Positions 16,470 to 25,919 are shown, numbered from the stretch's first letter. The stretch is DNA of 40,122 bases from Pseudomonadales bacterium (GCA_022763285.1 JALEHB010000017.1:1-40122); one strand, 5' to 3'. The notes: generated by a model from the sequence alone, not told the origin. Program-made: numbers and translations.

Positions 16470-19400
16470 TCAGAAGTTGTAATTGACGCGGGCGTAAACC
16501 ACGCGACCCAGAGCATCCTGTAGCTGTGCCTCAACCCCGGCAATCATCCCGACTTTTTGAGGCATGCGGTCGAAAAGGTTGCGGGCACCAACAGTAAAGT
16601 TGAATTCACCATCCCACATCTCAAGACCGGAATAGCTGTAAAAGGCATCCATCTGACTCCAGGCATTAATGACGTCAGTAGATTGCCAGGTGCTGCCGGG
16701 CAGAAACTGCTGGAAGCTGAATTCATTGGCATCAAAATCAACCTCGTCCACATAGCGGGCCGTGGCACTCACGCTGTGTTGACCCAGAGTCCAGGCAACG
16801 CGGAAGTTACTCCGAATCTTGGGAATTGCTGGTACAGCGCCGTAATCGTTGTTCTGATTGCCAACAGCTTCCAGTACCGGATCATCGGCTGAAAGCTGAA
16901 ACTGATAGGAATCAGTGTAAGTGGCCTGAAGATTCAACAGAATATCGCCCCAATCACCGAGCCCAATATCACTCAGGGAGAAGCCATAACTGAGTTGGGT
17001 ATCCCAGGCCTGTACCAGCATGCTAGAGGCATTTGAATCACTTTGATTGATTCTGACAGTCGTAGTGATGTCATTCGGGCTACGAATGATTCGCTTGTCT
17101 GACCGGGGATCAGCAACCCATGCCTCAAGTTGTGCAACCGAGGGATACGGGTTCGCGTCTGTTGGCATAAATCCGGTCGCTTCCTGGAAGTTACGGAAAT
17201 CGGACCGCACAATGTCCTGGGTCGTAGTGCTTACGATACGGTCTGTAAAATCTGTCTCGCTCCAGGTCACACTCCAGACCAGGTCATCGAACAAGGTCAG
17301 GTCAAAACCGGCCGAGATGCTCTCGGAAGTTTCCGAAGACAAATTCTGGTTACCTGTGATACAGGATGTAATAAAACCGGAAAAAGTCGTGAACAGATCA
17401 TCCACATTGCTCAAACCACAGGATTCCGGACGAAAAAGCTGTGTAAGGGTAGGAACAATAAAAGCTTCGCCGGAGGTTAATCGCAAATTCAGCATGTCGT
17501 TGGCACGATAGATAATGCCGTATTTGTCGATGACCTTACCCTGCCCCGTGCTGTAACTCTCATCTCGCACTGCTGCGGTGAGTTCCAGATTACTCAAGAG
17601 AGGAAAAGAGAATTCTGCGAACCAGGAGTTGCTGAATCTGTTTGCTTTGTTTGGCAGCACTTGCGTACCAATGAGTTGATTATTGGCAACAAAATTGGCT
17701 GGCGGATTATTATCCTGGGTTTCGTCGCGTCGCTGGTAACCAATTGCAGCAGCAATCGCTCCGCCTGGCAATTCAAACCCACCGAGCGGAAGATCACCAT
17801 TCACGATCACATCAAAAGTTTGCAGCTTGTACAAATCATTATTACGAAAATGATTAAATACGGCGTCCGCCACATGCTGCGGCGTACGCAATTGCGGATC
17901 TACTGCTGCAAAGGGGTTGAAGCAGCTGTCCACATCATTGACGACATCACAGTTCAGCCCCTGAACAACTGCGTCAAAAGTAAAACTCTGATTACTTAGG
18001 TCTTGTTGACGTTCCTGGCCATAGGTGTAATAGGACGTACCTTCCCAGCCTTCAACAAATGGTACAGTAAAGTCGGCAGTCAGGGAAAAGCGCATGGTGC
18101 GCTTATCGTCGTTTTCGATGTTGAGGCCATCATTCGCCGCAAACGCTGCTGGCTGGGTGTTGGCTTCGATCTTTCCAAATGGCAACCAGGCACCGATACG
18201 CACATCTTCCCTGAATGGAATACCGCCAAGGGGATCATCGTCAAGGGAAGAGAATTGATTATTAGCCAGCACAACTACGCCGTCACTATTACGCATCGGT
18301 AGAGGTTGGCCAAAGCCGTCGGTAACGATGTTGCCATTGCCATCACGCAGTGGCTGCGCGAACAATGGTTGGCCTTCGGAATTAGTGGCGCGGAATGTAT
18401 TGCCGGGTAATTCTCCTCGCACTGTCGGCAGATCCGCCACACGGGCCCCAGGGTTACCCGGGTTTTCCCGCCCACGCACGACCTGACGGTTGTACATCAT
18501 TTGTGCCGACAAGGTCAGGTCGGCGCTGGCATCCCAACTAATATTGCCGTAAAGAGAGGTTGAATCAATGGCCTCCATAAAGTCCCGCGTATCACCGAAA
18601 CTCAGCCAGCAACGACCCAGAGCATTGGTACCCCAGGGCGATGTACCAAACGTGGCCTGATTGGGATCTTCATTCAGCCCGCAATTGGGATCTGCACGGT
18701 TGGCGAATGCACCAGTCAGATTACCGTCTGCATCTCGCTGGGGAACTTCAAAGTTACCGGGATTTGAACCGCTATTGTGGGTCAGGCCGGCTTTTACCCA
18801 TTCAGGTCGCTCATGCCAGGCCAGAGTCCCACCGTTTTGATAAGAACCCGCAACGACGATATCGACGTCACCAAAACTGCTGCCCGCCAGGAATGACGTC
18901 TCGTTTTTGCGATAGTCACCCCGACTGTCGCCTTCTTCGTAATACTCAAGCTTGAATCCATCGTAGGATTTGTAAGGCACCATATTAACCACACCGGCCA
19001 CAGCATCGGTACCGTACAGTGCTGCTGCCCCATCGGTCACAATATCCATACGCTGCAGCGCCATTGTGGGAAGCAATTGCTGCACATTCAAGGTTGGTAC
19101 GCGCTTTCCGTCAATTAGCGGCAAGGTGGCGCGTTCACCGAGACCACGAAGATTGAAACTTGCGATCTGATTCGTCACACCCTGAATTGAATTGGACACC
19201 GAAGTGCCGTTATTGAAAGTCAGATTTTGCACCACCTGGGCCATATCAATAGTGCCCTGCGATTCAATATCTTCAGCGCTATAACTGACAACCGGTGACG
19301 CCGCTGAAATACCCTCAGTGCGTCGAATAAACGAACCAGTCACCACCACTTCCTCAACTTCTGGTTCATTTTGCTGAGCCTGAGCAGTTAGAGGGCTAAT

Positions 19401-19478
19401 TAAAGCCAGTGAGATAGCGGCCGTGAGTGATTTGAGGGGGAAATTCTGTATTTTGCGCTTGTGGGCAGGCGTTTCCAT
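16470..19478 (-). CDS. TonB-dependent receptor (1002 aa)
   Basis: Signal peptide, VEEVVVTGSFIRRTEGISAASPVVSYSAEDI plug, YGTDAVAGVVNMVPYKSYDG, C-terminal YARVNYNF. Confidence 0.95.
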   Translation of the reverse strand: METPAHKRKIQNFPLKSLTAAISLALISPLTAQAQQNEPEVEEVVVTGSFIRRTEGISAASPVVSYSAEDIESQGTIDMAQVVQNLTFNNGTSVSNSIQGVTNQIASFNLRGLGERATLPLIDGKRVPTLNVQQLLPTMALQRMDIVTDGAAALYGTDAVAGVVNMVPYKSYDGFKLEYYEEGDSRGDYRKNETSFLAGSSFGDVDIVVAGSYQNGGTLAWHERPEWVKAGLTHNSGSNPGNFEVPQRDADGNLTGAFANRADPNCGLNEDPNQATFGTSPWGTNALGRCWLSFGDTRDFMEAIDSTSLYGNISWDASADLTLSAQMMYNRQVVRGRENPGNPGARVADLPTVRGELPGNTFRATNSEGQPLFAQPLRDGNGNIVTDGFGQPLPMRNSDGVVVLANNQFSSLDDDPLGGIPFREDVRIGAWLPFGKIEANTQPAAFAANDGLNIENDDKRTMRFSLTADFTVPFVEGWEGTSYYTYGQERQQDLSNQSFTFDAVVQGLNCDVVNDVDSCFNPFAAVDPQLRTPQHVADAVFNHFRNNDLYKLQTFDVIVNGDLPLGGFELPGGAIAAAIGYQRRDETQDNNPPANFVANNQLIGTQVLPNKANRFSNSWFAEFSFPLLSNLELTAAVRDESYSTGQGKVIDKYGIIYRANDMLNLRLTSGEAFIVPTLTQLFRPESCGLSNVDDLFTTFSGFITSCITGNQNLSSETSESISAGFDLTLFDDLVWSVTWSETDFTDRIVSTTTQDIVRSDFRNFQEATGFMPTDANPYPSVAQLEAWVADPRSDKRIIRSPNDITTTVRINQSDSNASSMLVQAWDTQLSYGFSLSDIGLGDWGDILLNLQATYTDSYQFQLSADDPVLEAVGNQNNDYGAVPAIPKIRSNFRVAWTLGQHSVSATARYVDEVDFDANEFSFQQFLPGSTWQSTDVINAWSQMDAFYSYSGLEMWDGEFNFTVGARNLFDRMPQKVGMIAGVEAQLQDALGRVVYARVNYNF

Positions 19479-19819
19479 AGGTGTTTACCTCTACTTCTTC
19501 TAATTAAATTTCTTATAATTTTATGGTTTTTCAGGTTTCAGACTACGAATCCTGCATTCAATAAATCACAGCTTTACGCAAATTGCTAACTCTTTATGAA
19601 ACAACGACGAATTACAGAATCCGTCACCCCTTTAGCGGGCGATATTTTCGCCTGCGAAGCACCTTTTCCGGGCACAAAGGGAATGACCGACAAGCAGTCA
19701 GTAGAAAAAGAAGGGAATTTGATTGAAGATCAACCCGTTTGATGGGCCATCAGGCCTGCCTGTGGCCGCCCTGCTGCTCCTGCTGGAGCAGCCAGTCGCT
19801 GGACAGGCCCGACCAGGGC

Positions 19820-20665
19820 TCAGTTGGCTGAGGCGCGCTCTTGCTCCAGCTTGGCCTCAGCATTGCTTCGCAGGGTTTCCAGCCAGGCGGTCCAGCCCTC
19901 GGGGTCGACGAATGGATGGGGGTCATCCTCACCACGTTGCTGCAGCATGGCGGCGCGTTCGAAAAAATCCTCGGACGGATGATTGGTGATATTGACGTCG
20001 ATGTCCTGCAATTGCTGCATGCGGGCAATACTGTCGATATACAGCTCGGTGCGCTCGACACCGCTGAAGTTCAAGCCAACCCCGCCGAACAGCATGGCAT
20101 TGTAGGGATAGCCGTTGTCATACACTGTAAAGAGCGTGGAAAGCACGCCCGGCGTATGCCCCGGAGTTGTCATGAATCGCAATCGATCACGACCAAGATT
20201 GAGCGTGGCACCATTGCTGGCACTGAGATGGCGAATCGGAGTGGGATACTCACGGTAGACAGCCGGCTCGGTGGTCATTTGCCAGTCTTCCTCGGTCATC
20301 ATGGTGACCGCCGCAAATTCTTCCTGAAAACGCCTGGCGCCGCCTACATGGTCATAGTGAGCGTGACTGACGATCAGGTAACGGATGTCATCGGGATCAA
20401 AGCCCAGGTCACGAATATTATCGATTGCCATGTCAGTAAGCTCATCATAGAGCGCGTCAAAGACGATCAGCCCTTCGTTGGTCACCAGCAACCAGCTCGA
20501 TACCCAGCGAGCGCCGATATAGTAGAGATTATCGAAAACCTGGAATGGCTCCACATACTGCGATTCGGGATCATCCCGTTCACTCGGCTCCTGCGCCATG
20601 CCGGGAAGGCTGAACAGGCACAGCAGCGTGAAGAGGGTAATCAAATGACGAAAACGACTGGACAT
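19820..20665 (-). CDS. Secreted MBL-fold metallo-hydrolase
   Basis: SHAHYDHVGG (HxHxDH) and TTPGHTPG motifs; signal peptide from the internal ATG at 20665 (MSSRFRHLITLFTLLCLFSLPGMAQ). Confidence 0.88.
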   Translation of the reverse strand: MSSRFRHLITLFTLLCLFSLPGMAQEPSERDDPESQYVEPFQVFDNLYYIGARWVSSWLLVTNEGLIVFDALYDELTDMAIDNIRDLGFDPDDIRYLIVSHAHYDHVGGARRFQEEFAAVTMMTEEDWQMTTEPAVYREYPTPIRHLSASNGATLNLGRDRLRFMTTPGHTPGVLSTLFTVYDNGYPYNAMLFGGVGLNFSGVERTELYIDSIARMQQLQDIDVNITNHPSEDFFERAAMLQQRGEDDPHPFVDPEGWTAWLETLRSNAEAKLEQERASAN

Positions 20666-20896
20666 AAGCGCAAATTCCCGGCTAAAAAAGCAGTGATAAA
20701 ACCTGTGATTGGAAGTGGCTTTATATACGATATACACTCGTTTTGAAACCGCTGTCCTGTACGAGTTCCCCTGCTACAGCAAGGCTATCCCGAGCCCGAC
20801 GGCCCGGCGACGAGGTACTGTGGTCAACAGAAAACAAGCAGACGAATTGCTATAAAGACCAGACAGGTTCAGGAAAAAAGAGAAGAGAGAATTGCC

Positions 20897-22030
20897 ATGA
20901 AAATCGCTTGCCCAAAGGAATCCAAGGCCCAGGAACATCGCGTCGGACTGACGCCGGAATCCGTGAAGGTTCTGGTGGATGACGGTCATGAGGTCTGGAT
21001 TCAAAGCAATGCAGGCCTCGGTATCGGTCAGGGCGACGAACGATACCGGCAAGCCGGCGCAGAGATTGCGGCTGACCTCGATGAAGTCTTCGCCCGTGGC
21101 GAATTGATCATCAAGGTCAAGGAGCCCAATGCCGAGGAGCGCAGCAAGCTGGCGCCCGGTCACACTCTTTTCACCTATTTGCACCTGGCTTCCGACCCGG
21201 ATCAAACAAAAGACCTGGCCGACAGCGAAGCGATTTGCATTGCCTATGAAACCGTCACCGACAAGGATCAGCGCCTGCCCCTGTTAACTCCCATGTCGGT
21301 TATCGCCGGTCGACTGTCGGTTCAGGAAGCTGTCATTCATCTTGAAAAACACCATGGTGGACTCGGGGTTTTGCTCAGCGGTGCGCCGGGTGTAGAGTCC
21401 GAGTCTGTGGTGATTATTGGCGGTGGTGTGGTAGGCAGCAATGCCGCCAGAATCGCCCTGGGCCTGGGTGCCAGGGTCACCATACTGGACCGTTCCCGGA
21501 GTCGTCTGGAAGAACTCAATGAGGCCTTCTCCGGTGCGGTGAATTGCCTTTACTCCGATCAGGAAAATCTCGCCACGGCGATCAGGGATGCCGCCCTGGT
21601 GATTGGCGCGGTGCTGATTCCCGGCAGCCGGGCCAACTATGTGATCAGCAGCGACATGGTGAAGACCATGCGTCCGGGCTCTGTCATCGCCGACGTGGCC
21701 ATTGACCAGGGCGGTTGCTGCGAAAACTCCAGACCCACCACCCACGATCAGCCCACCTTCGTCAAAGACGGTGTGATCCATTATTGCGTTGCCAATATTC
21801 CCGGCGCCGTGCCCGTTACAGCTTCGCAATCACTCAACAGTGCCACGTTGCCTTATATACGGGATCTGGCTGGCAAAGGCACTAAACGGGCACTGACGGA
21901 AGATGCGCATTTGCTGAATGGGCTGAACGTTTGTCGCGGCCATCTCACCCGTGCCGAGATTGCCGAGGATCTGAAATCTCTGAGTCTGCCCTATCGGCCT
22001 GCTGCCGAGGCTGTGGCGGCCTTGAATTGA
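20897..22030 (+). CDS. ald: Alanine dehydrogenase
   Basis: MKIACPKESKAQEHRVGLTPESV; GGGVVGSNAARIALGLGARVTILD; IADVAIDQGGCCENSRPTTHDQPTF; YCVANIPGAVPVTASQSLNSATLPYI. Confidence 0.95.
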   Translation: MKIACPKESKAQEHRVGLTPESVKVLVDDGHEVWIQSNAGLGIGQGDERYRQAGAEIAADLDEVFARGELIIKVKEPNAEERSKLAPGHTLFTYLHLASDPDQTKDLADSEAICIAYETVTDKDQRLPLLTPMSVIAGRLSVQEAVIHLEKHHGGLGVLLSGAPGVESESVVIIGGGVVGSNAARIALGLGARVTILDRSRSRLEELNEAFSGAVNCLYSDQENLATAIRDAALVIGAVLIPGSRANYVISSDMVKTMRPGSVIADVAIDQGGCCENSRPTTHDQPTFVKDGVIHYCVANIPGAVPVTASQSLNSATLPYIRDLAGKGTKRALTEDAHLLNGLNVCRGHLTRAEIAEDLKSLSLPYRPAAEAVAALN

Positions 22031-22034
22031 AGCC

Positions 22035-22943
22035 TTAAGCGGAAAGTTCCTTGATGCGCTCGGCCCGAAGCAGAACCTCGCTGGCCTGTTTCAGATGCGG
22101 CGCATCCACCAGGCGGCCCCGCCAATTGAATGCCAGCTTGCCCTGTTGCTCGGCCTCGGCAAATGCTTCCACCAGCGCCCGGGCCTCGGCAACTTCCTCG
22201 GCAGTGGGCGTGAAGGCAGCGTTAACAATCTCAATCTGGGCCGGATGAATGGTCAACTTGCCGCGAAAGCCCATATCGGCGGCACGGCGGCATTCACGTT
22301 CCAGACCGGCCAGATTTTCAATATCCACATAAACCGCATCGATGGCCTGCACCTCTGCAGCCGCGGCACTGAGCAGGCAGGTGGAACGGACATAGCTGAA
22401 CACTTCCAGATAGTCGCCCTGCTCATCCCGTTTGGCCCTGGCCCCGAGCGCACTGGACAGATCCTCCGCGCCCCAACTGATGCCATTGATGCGCCTGTTG
22501 CGGGCCATCTGTGGCAAATTGAAAACAGCCTCGGGGGTTTCTGTGGCGATCAGCACAAGCTCCACAGAACCCGGCTCCAGGCCATGCTCGGCCTCCAGCA
22601 CATTCAGAATCTGCTCGATGGCATCCACCGAAGCACGGGTACTTACTTTGGGCAGCACCAGGCCATCTGGCCGGGCGGCAACCACCGCCTCAAGATCATC
22701 ACGCCCCCAGGAAGTATCCTGGGCATTGATGCGCACCAGTTTCTGCTGACGACCGAAATCCGCCTGCAACCATTCGCAGACTGCATCACGGGCTGCTTCC
22801 TTATTGTCTGCGGTGACTGAATCCTCCAGATCCAGAATCAGGGCATCGGCGGCCAGACCGAGCGACTTGTTAAACATGTGTTCACTGCCCCCCGGCACAA
22901 AATGCAGGGATCGACGCACCGTCACAGGACTGGATTCGCTCAT
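22035..22943 (-). CDS. HpcH/HpaI-family CoA ester lyase (CitE-like; malyl-/citramalyl-CoA lyase type)
   Basis: RRSLHFVPGGSEHMFNKSLGLAADALILDLEDSV; GLVLPKV; INGISWGAEDLSSALGA; GKLTIHPAQIEIVNAAFTPT. Confidence 0.93.
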   Translation of the reverse strand: MSESSPVTVRRSLHFVPGGSEHMFNKSLGLAADALILDLEDSVTADNKEAARDAVCEWLQADFGRQQKLVRINAQDTSWGRDDLEAVVAARPDGLVLPKVSTRASVDAIEQILNVLEAEHGLEPGSVELVLIATETPEAVFNLPQMARNRRINGISWGAEDLSSALGARAKRDEQGDYLEVFSYVRSTCLLSAAAAEVQAIDAVYVDIENLAGLERECRRAADMGFRGKLTIHPAQIEIVNAAFTPTAEEVAEARALVEAFAEAEQQGKLAFNWRGRLVDAPHLKQASEVLLRAERIKELSA

Positions 22944-23087
22944 GGTGATATTCCGCGTTCAGAAAACCGGGCCAGACTGCTGGCCTGTAAAAACTATTGC
23001 ACTGGATACTAAAGCGCCGGACCACGGCTAGCAACTCGCCCGGGCTTCTTATACATTGCAGGAGTTATTCGCAGGAGTATCAGGATC

Positions 23088-23930
23088 ATGACAGAAGATT
23101 TCCGGCAATGGGTCGGACGCCAGCAAGTTACCGAAGAAGTACTGCATCCCTTTCCCCTGCGGGCAATGGCAGCCACCCTCGACCGTGGCAGCAATGAATT
23201 TGATGAGCATTCCATACTGCCGCCGCTGTGGCATTGGCTTTATTTTCTCGACACTAGCGGACAATCAAACCTGGCCCGGGACGGGCATCCACAGCGGGGC
23301 GGTTTCTTGCCCCCCAGCCATCTGGACCGTCGCATGTGGGCCGGCAGCCGGCTGTCATTTGCAGCACCACTGCAGTGTGGCCAGGCCACCCGGCGGCTTT
23401 CGCAAATCGAATCCGTCACGCCCAAACAGGGCAAGTCCGGCGAGCTGCTGTTTGTCACTATCAGTCACCAGATTTCCCAGCAGGGCAAGCTTTGTATTGA
23501 AGAACTGCAGGATATTGTATTTCGTGACAACCGGTCCGACGGGATTGCCAGCAAGATCAACACAATTGATCTCAATCCGGATTTTGATTGCTCCATCGAG
23601 CCGGACAGTCGCCTGCTGTTCAGATACTCCGCCCTGACCTTTAATGCGCATCGCATTCACTACGATCGCGATTACGCCCGGGAGCAGGAAAACTATCCCG
23701 GGCTACTGGTTCATGCCCCGCTGCTGGCCACCCTGATGCTGGAATTGCTTGGCAATAACGCAGACCTTGCTGCCCTCCGCGAATTCAGCTTTCGGGCCAT
23801 GGCGCCGGTGTTCGATCAGCAGCCCTTCCGGGTCTGCGGGCAGAAACCGGATTCCCGGGGGCACTGCCAGCTCTGGGTAGAAACCCCGGAGCAGGGAATG
23901 CATTTTCAAGGAGAGGCAGTACTGGCCTGA
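23088..23930 (+). CDS. MaoC/FAS1-like hydratase (mesaconyl-C4-CoA / itaconyl-CoA hydratase type)
   Basis: Length about 280 aa; LPPLWHWLYFLDTSGQSNLARDGHPQRGGFLPP and FNAHRIHYDRDYARE...YPGLLVHAPLLATLMLELL motifs. Confidence 0.82.
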   Translation: MTEDFRQWVGRQQVTEEVLHPFPLRAMAATLDRGSNEFDEHSILPPLWHWLYFLDTSGQSNLARDGHPQRGGFLPPSHLDRRMWAGSRLSFAAPLQCGQATRRLSQIESVTPKQGKSGELLFVTISHQISQQGKLCIEELQDIVFRDNRSDGIASKINTIDLNPDFDCSIEPDSRLLFRYSALTFNAHRIHYDRDYAREQENYPGLLVHAPLLATLMLELLGNNADLAALREFSFRAMAPVFDQQPFRVCGQKPDSRGHCQLWVETPEQGMHFQGEAVLA

Positions 23931-23939
23931 TAAAGCTGA

Positions 23940-25130
23940 ATGAGCAAGGATCAGACACAGGCCCTGAGTGGCATCACGGTATTGTCTTTCGAGCACGCCA
24001 TCGCCGCCCCACTCTGCAGCCGACAACTGGCCGATCTTGGCGCCCGGGTCATCAAGATTGAAAGGCCCGATGGGGGTGATTTCGCCCGGCACTACGATCA
24101 ACGAGCCAAGGGCCAGTCCTCACATTTTATCTGGACCAACCGGGGCAAGCAGAGCCTGAGCCTGAATTTCAAGGCAACCGGGGCAAGGGAAATCCTGAGG
24201 CGCCTGCTTGAACGCAGCGATGTTCTACTGCAAAACCTGGCTCCCGGAGCCATAGAACGACTGGGTCTGAGCTGGCAAGCACTGCAGGCAGACTATCCCC
24301 GCCTGATTCATTGCAGCATCAGCGGCTATGGCCAGACCGGCCCCTTGGCCGGGCGCAAAGCCTATGACCTGCTGATCCAGGCCGAATCCGGTTTTCTGTC
24401 GGTCACCGGCAACCAGGCCGGCCCGGCCAAGGCCGGTATATCCATCGCCGATATTGCCGCCGGCAGCCAGGCTCATAGCGCCATCCTGGCGGCCCTGATC
24501 AAACGCCAGCACAGCGGACGGGGCAGTGAAATCTCTATCTCCATGCTGGAAGCAATGGTGGAATGGATGGGTTTTCCCCTCTATTACGCCTGGGATGGTC
24601 AACAGCCACCTGAGCCACTGGGCACTGACCACGCCAGCATCTACCCCTATGGCAGCTTCTGCTGCCAGGACGGCCAGCAGTTGATTATCGGCATCCAAAA
24701 TGAGCGGGAATGGCAAAGCTTCTGCAGCCAGGTGCTCGAAGCTCCGGAACTCGCAGAAAATCCGGACTACGCCAACAACCCGGCACGCTCAAGCAATCGC
24801 CAGCCACTCAAAGCCCGCATAGACCAGGTCCTGTCCAGCCTGGACAGCGAGACTGTAGCCAACAGGCTGGATCAGGCCAACATCGCCTGGGCCCGGGTGA
24901 ACGACCTCAAATCAGTCTGGAATCACCCCCAGTTACAGGCGCTGAACAGGTTTACCGAAATCCAGACCCCAAACGGTCCCATCCAGTCCTTCCTCCCCCC
25001 GGGCCAAGCCGCTCTGCCAAATGCAGCCCGGCAAGTACCGGCCCTGGGCCAACACAACGAGCCCCTGCTCCAGGAGCTGGGCTACAGCCCGCAGGAAATC
25101 AGTCAATTAAAAGAATCAGGCTGCATCTGA
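23940..25130 (+). CDS. CaiB/BaiF-family CoA transferase
   Basis: LSGITVLSFEHAIAAPLCSRQLADLGARVIKIERPDGGDFAR; YDLLIQAESGFLSVTGN; LEAMVEWM. Confidence 0.94.
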   Translation: MSKDQTQALSGITVLSFEHAIAAPLCSRQLADLGARVIKIERPDGGDFARHYDQRAKGQSSHFIWTNRGKQSLSLNFKATGAREILRRLLERSDVLLQNLAPGAIERLGLSWQALQADYPRLIHCSISGYGQTGPLAGRKAYDLLIQAESGFLSVTGNQAGPAKAGISIADIAAGSQAHSAILAALIKRQHSGRGSEISISMLEAMVEWMGFPLYYAWDGQQPPEPLGTDHASIYPYGSFCCQDGQQLIIGIQNEREWQSFCSQVLEAPELAENPDYANNPARSSNRQPLKARIDQVLSSLDSETVANRLDQANIAWARVNDLKSVWNHPQLQALNRFTEIQTPNGPIQSFLPPGQAALPNAARQVPALGQHNEPLLQELGYSPQEISQLKESGCI

Positions 25131-25234
25131 ATCAGATAAAATAGACACAAATTCCCCGTTCATAATCCACAATTGCCTGTGCTATCATTCGCGCCCACGA
25201 GTTGAGACCGGGTTGCAGACCGCAATCCCAAAGT

Positions 25235-25360
25235 GTTTTTACTCCAGATCCCTGCCAAGAATAGATAGGTCAATACCTACCGGGGATCGAAAACAGCACA
25301 TATCGCCCATAGCGGCATTCCGAAGAGGTGCGTAATTGCCTCTGGAGCGCAAAGCGCTCC
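25235..25360 (+). pseudogene. Decayed tRNA-Ser-derived repeat unit
   Basis: CCCTGCCAAGAATAGATAGGTCAATACCTACCGGGGATCGAAAA resembles the anticodon, variable and T arms of the intact tRNA-Ser. It is followed by a decayed element and the GGAGCGCAAAGCGCTCC hairpin. Confidence 0.65.
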
Positions 25361-25396
25361 TAAAACGACATGCAAAGTGTCGAACAAAGAGTTTAC

Positions 25397-25615
25397 GGAG
25401 AGATGGCCGAGTGGCTGAAGGAGCAACCGGTGCTGGTAGTGACCGGGTTACAGACAGCGAGACCGAAGTGCTATCAGACTCCGGATCCCCTGCTAAGGGC
25501 GTATAGGTTAACACCTATCGAGGGTTCGAAAGCTGCGAAGCAACGCAGACCGCGCAAAGCGCGGCCCCGAAGGGGTGAGTAATTTGGCTCAGCCAAATTG
25601 CGAATCTATCCCTCT
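25397..25615 (+). pseudogene. Disrupted tRNA-Ser(GCT) copy: insertion before the anticodon arm and multi-hairpin element in the T-loop
   Basis: GGAGAGATGGCCGAGTGGCTGAAGG (25397-25421) and CCCCTGCTAAGGGCGTATAGGTTAACACCTATCGAGGGTTCGAA (to 25530) match the intact tRNA. They are separated by about 61-65 nt and interrupted again at the T-loop. Confidence 0.8.
25525..25606 (+). repeat. Multi-hairpin T-loop element, Ser copy 1
   Basis: TTCGAAAGCTGCGAAGCAACGCAGACCGCGCAAAGCGCGGCCCCGAAGGGGTGAGTAATTTGGCTCAGCCAAATTGCGAATC. Confidence 0.88.
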
Positions 25616-25669
25616 GGAGCGCAAAGCGCTCCTAAAAGCGGCATGCAATATGTCGAACAAAGAGTTTAC

Positions 25670-25759
25670 GGAGAGATGGCCGAGTGGCTGAAGGCGCGCC
25701 CCTGCTAAGGGCGTATAGGTTAACACCTATCGAGGGTTCGAATCCCTCTCTCTCCGCCA
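25670..25759 (+). tRNA. tRNA-Ser(GCT)
   Basis: GGAGAGATGGCCGAGTGGCTGAAGGCGCGCCCCTGCTAAGGGCGTATAGGTTAACACCTATCGAGGGTTCGAATCCCTCTCTCTCCGCCA: acceptor GGAGAGA/TCTCTCC, anticodon stem CGCCC/GGGCG with loop CTGCTAA, long variable arm, encoded CCA. Confidence 0.96.
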
Positions 25760-25814
25760 CACACAAAAGAGCCCGGCTATGCCGGGCTTTTTTGTGTGTG
25801 GCGGAGAGAGAGGG
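25744..25814 (+). terminator. Terminator extended into a long inverted repeat that includes the tRNA-Ser 3' end
   Basis: 34-nt arms (33/34 complementary) with a 3-nt TAT loop: CCCTCTCTCTCCGCCACACACAAAAGAGCCCGGC / GCCGGGCTTTTTTGTGTGTGGCGGAGAGAGAGGG. Confidence 0.9.
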
Positions 25815-25831
25815 TGAGAGCCCCCTCGCGG

Positions 25832-25919
25832 TTCGAAAGCCGCGTCAGCGGCGCAGACCGCGCGCAGTCCGCGCGGCCCCGAAGGGGTGAGTAATTTGGC
25901 TTAGCCAAATTGCGAATCA
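25832..25919 (+). repeat. Multi-hairpin T-loop element, Ser copy 2
   Basis: TTCGAAAGCCGCGTCAGCGGCGCAGACCGCGCGCAGTCCGCGCGGCCCCGAAGGGGTGAGTAATTTGGCTTAGCCAAATTGCGAATCA. Confidence 0.88.

Noticed and set aside
8697-19478. Three TonB receptors as one dedicated uptake locus
   Set aside because: They are of different subtypes, separated by regulators, a tRNA and other genes; abundant TonB receptors are common in marine gammaproteobacteria.
19841-20746. 301-aa plus-strand ORF
   Set aside because: Antisense to the well-supported MBL-fold gene; no recognisable motif.
25421-25486. Group I intron in the disrupted tRNA-Ser
   Set aside because: Far too short, not in the anticodon loop, and no group I core sequences recognisable.
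12353-25759. Classical integrative island bounded by att sites
   Set aside because: No integrase or transposase gene is visible between the tRNAs and no intact direct att repeat. A split-locus rearrangement is kept as a hypothesis only.
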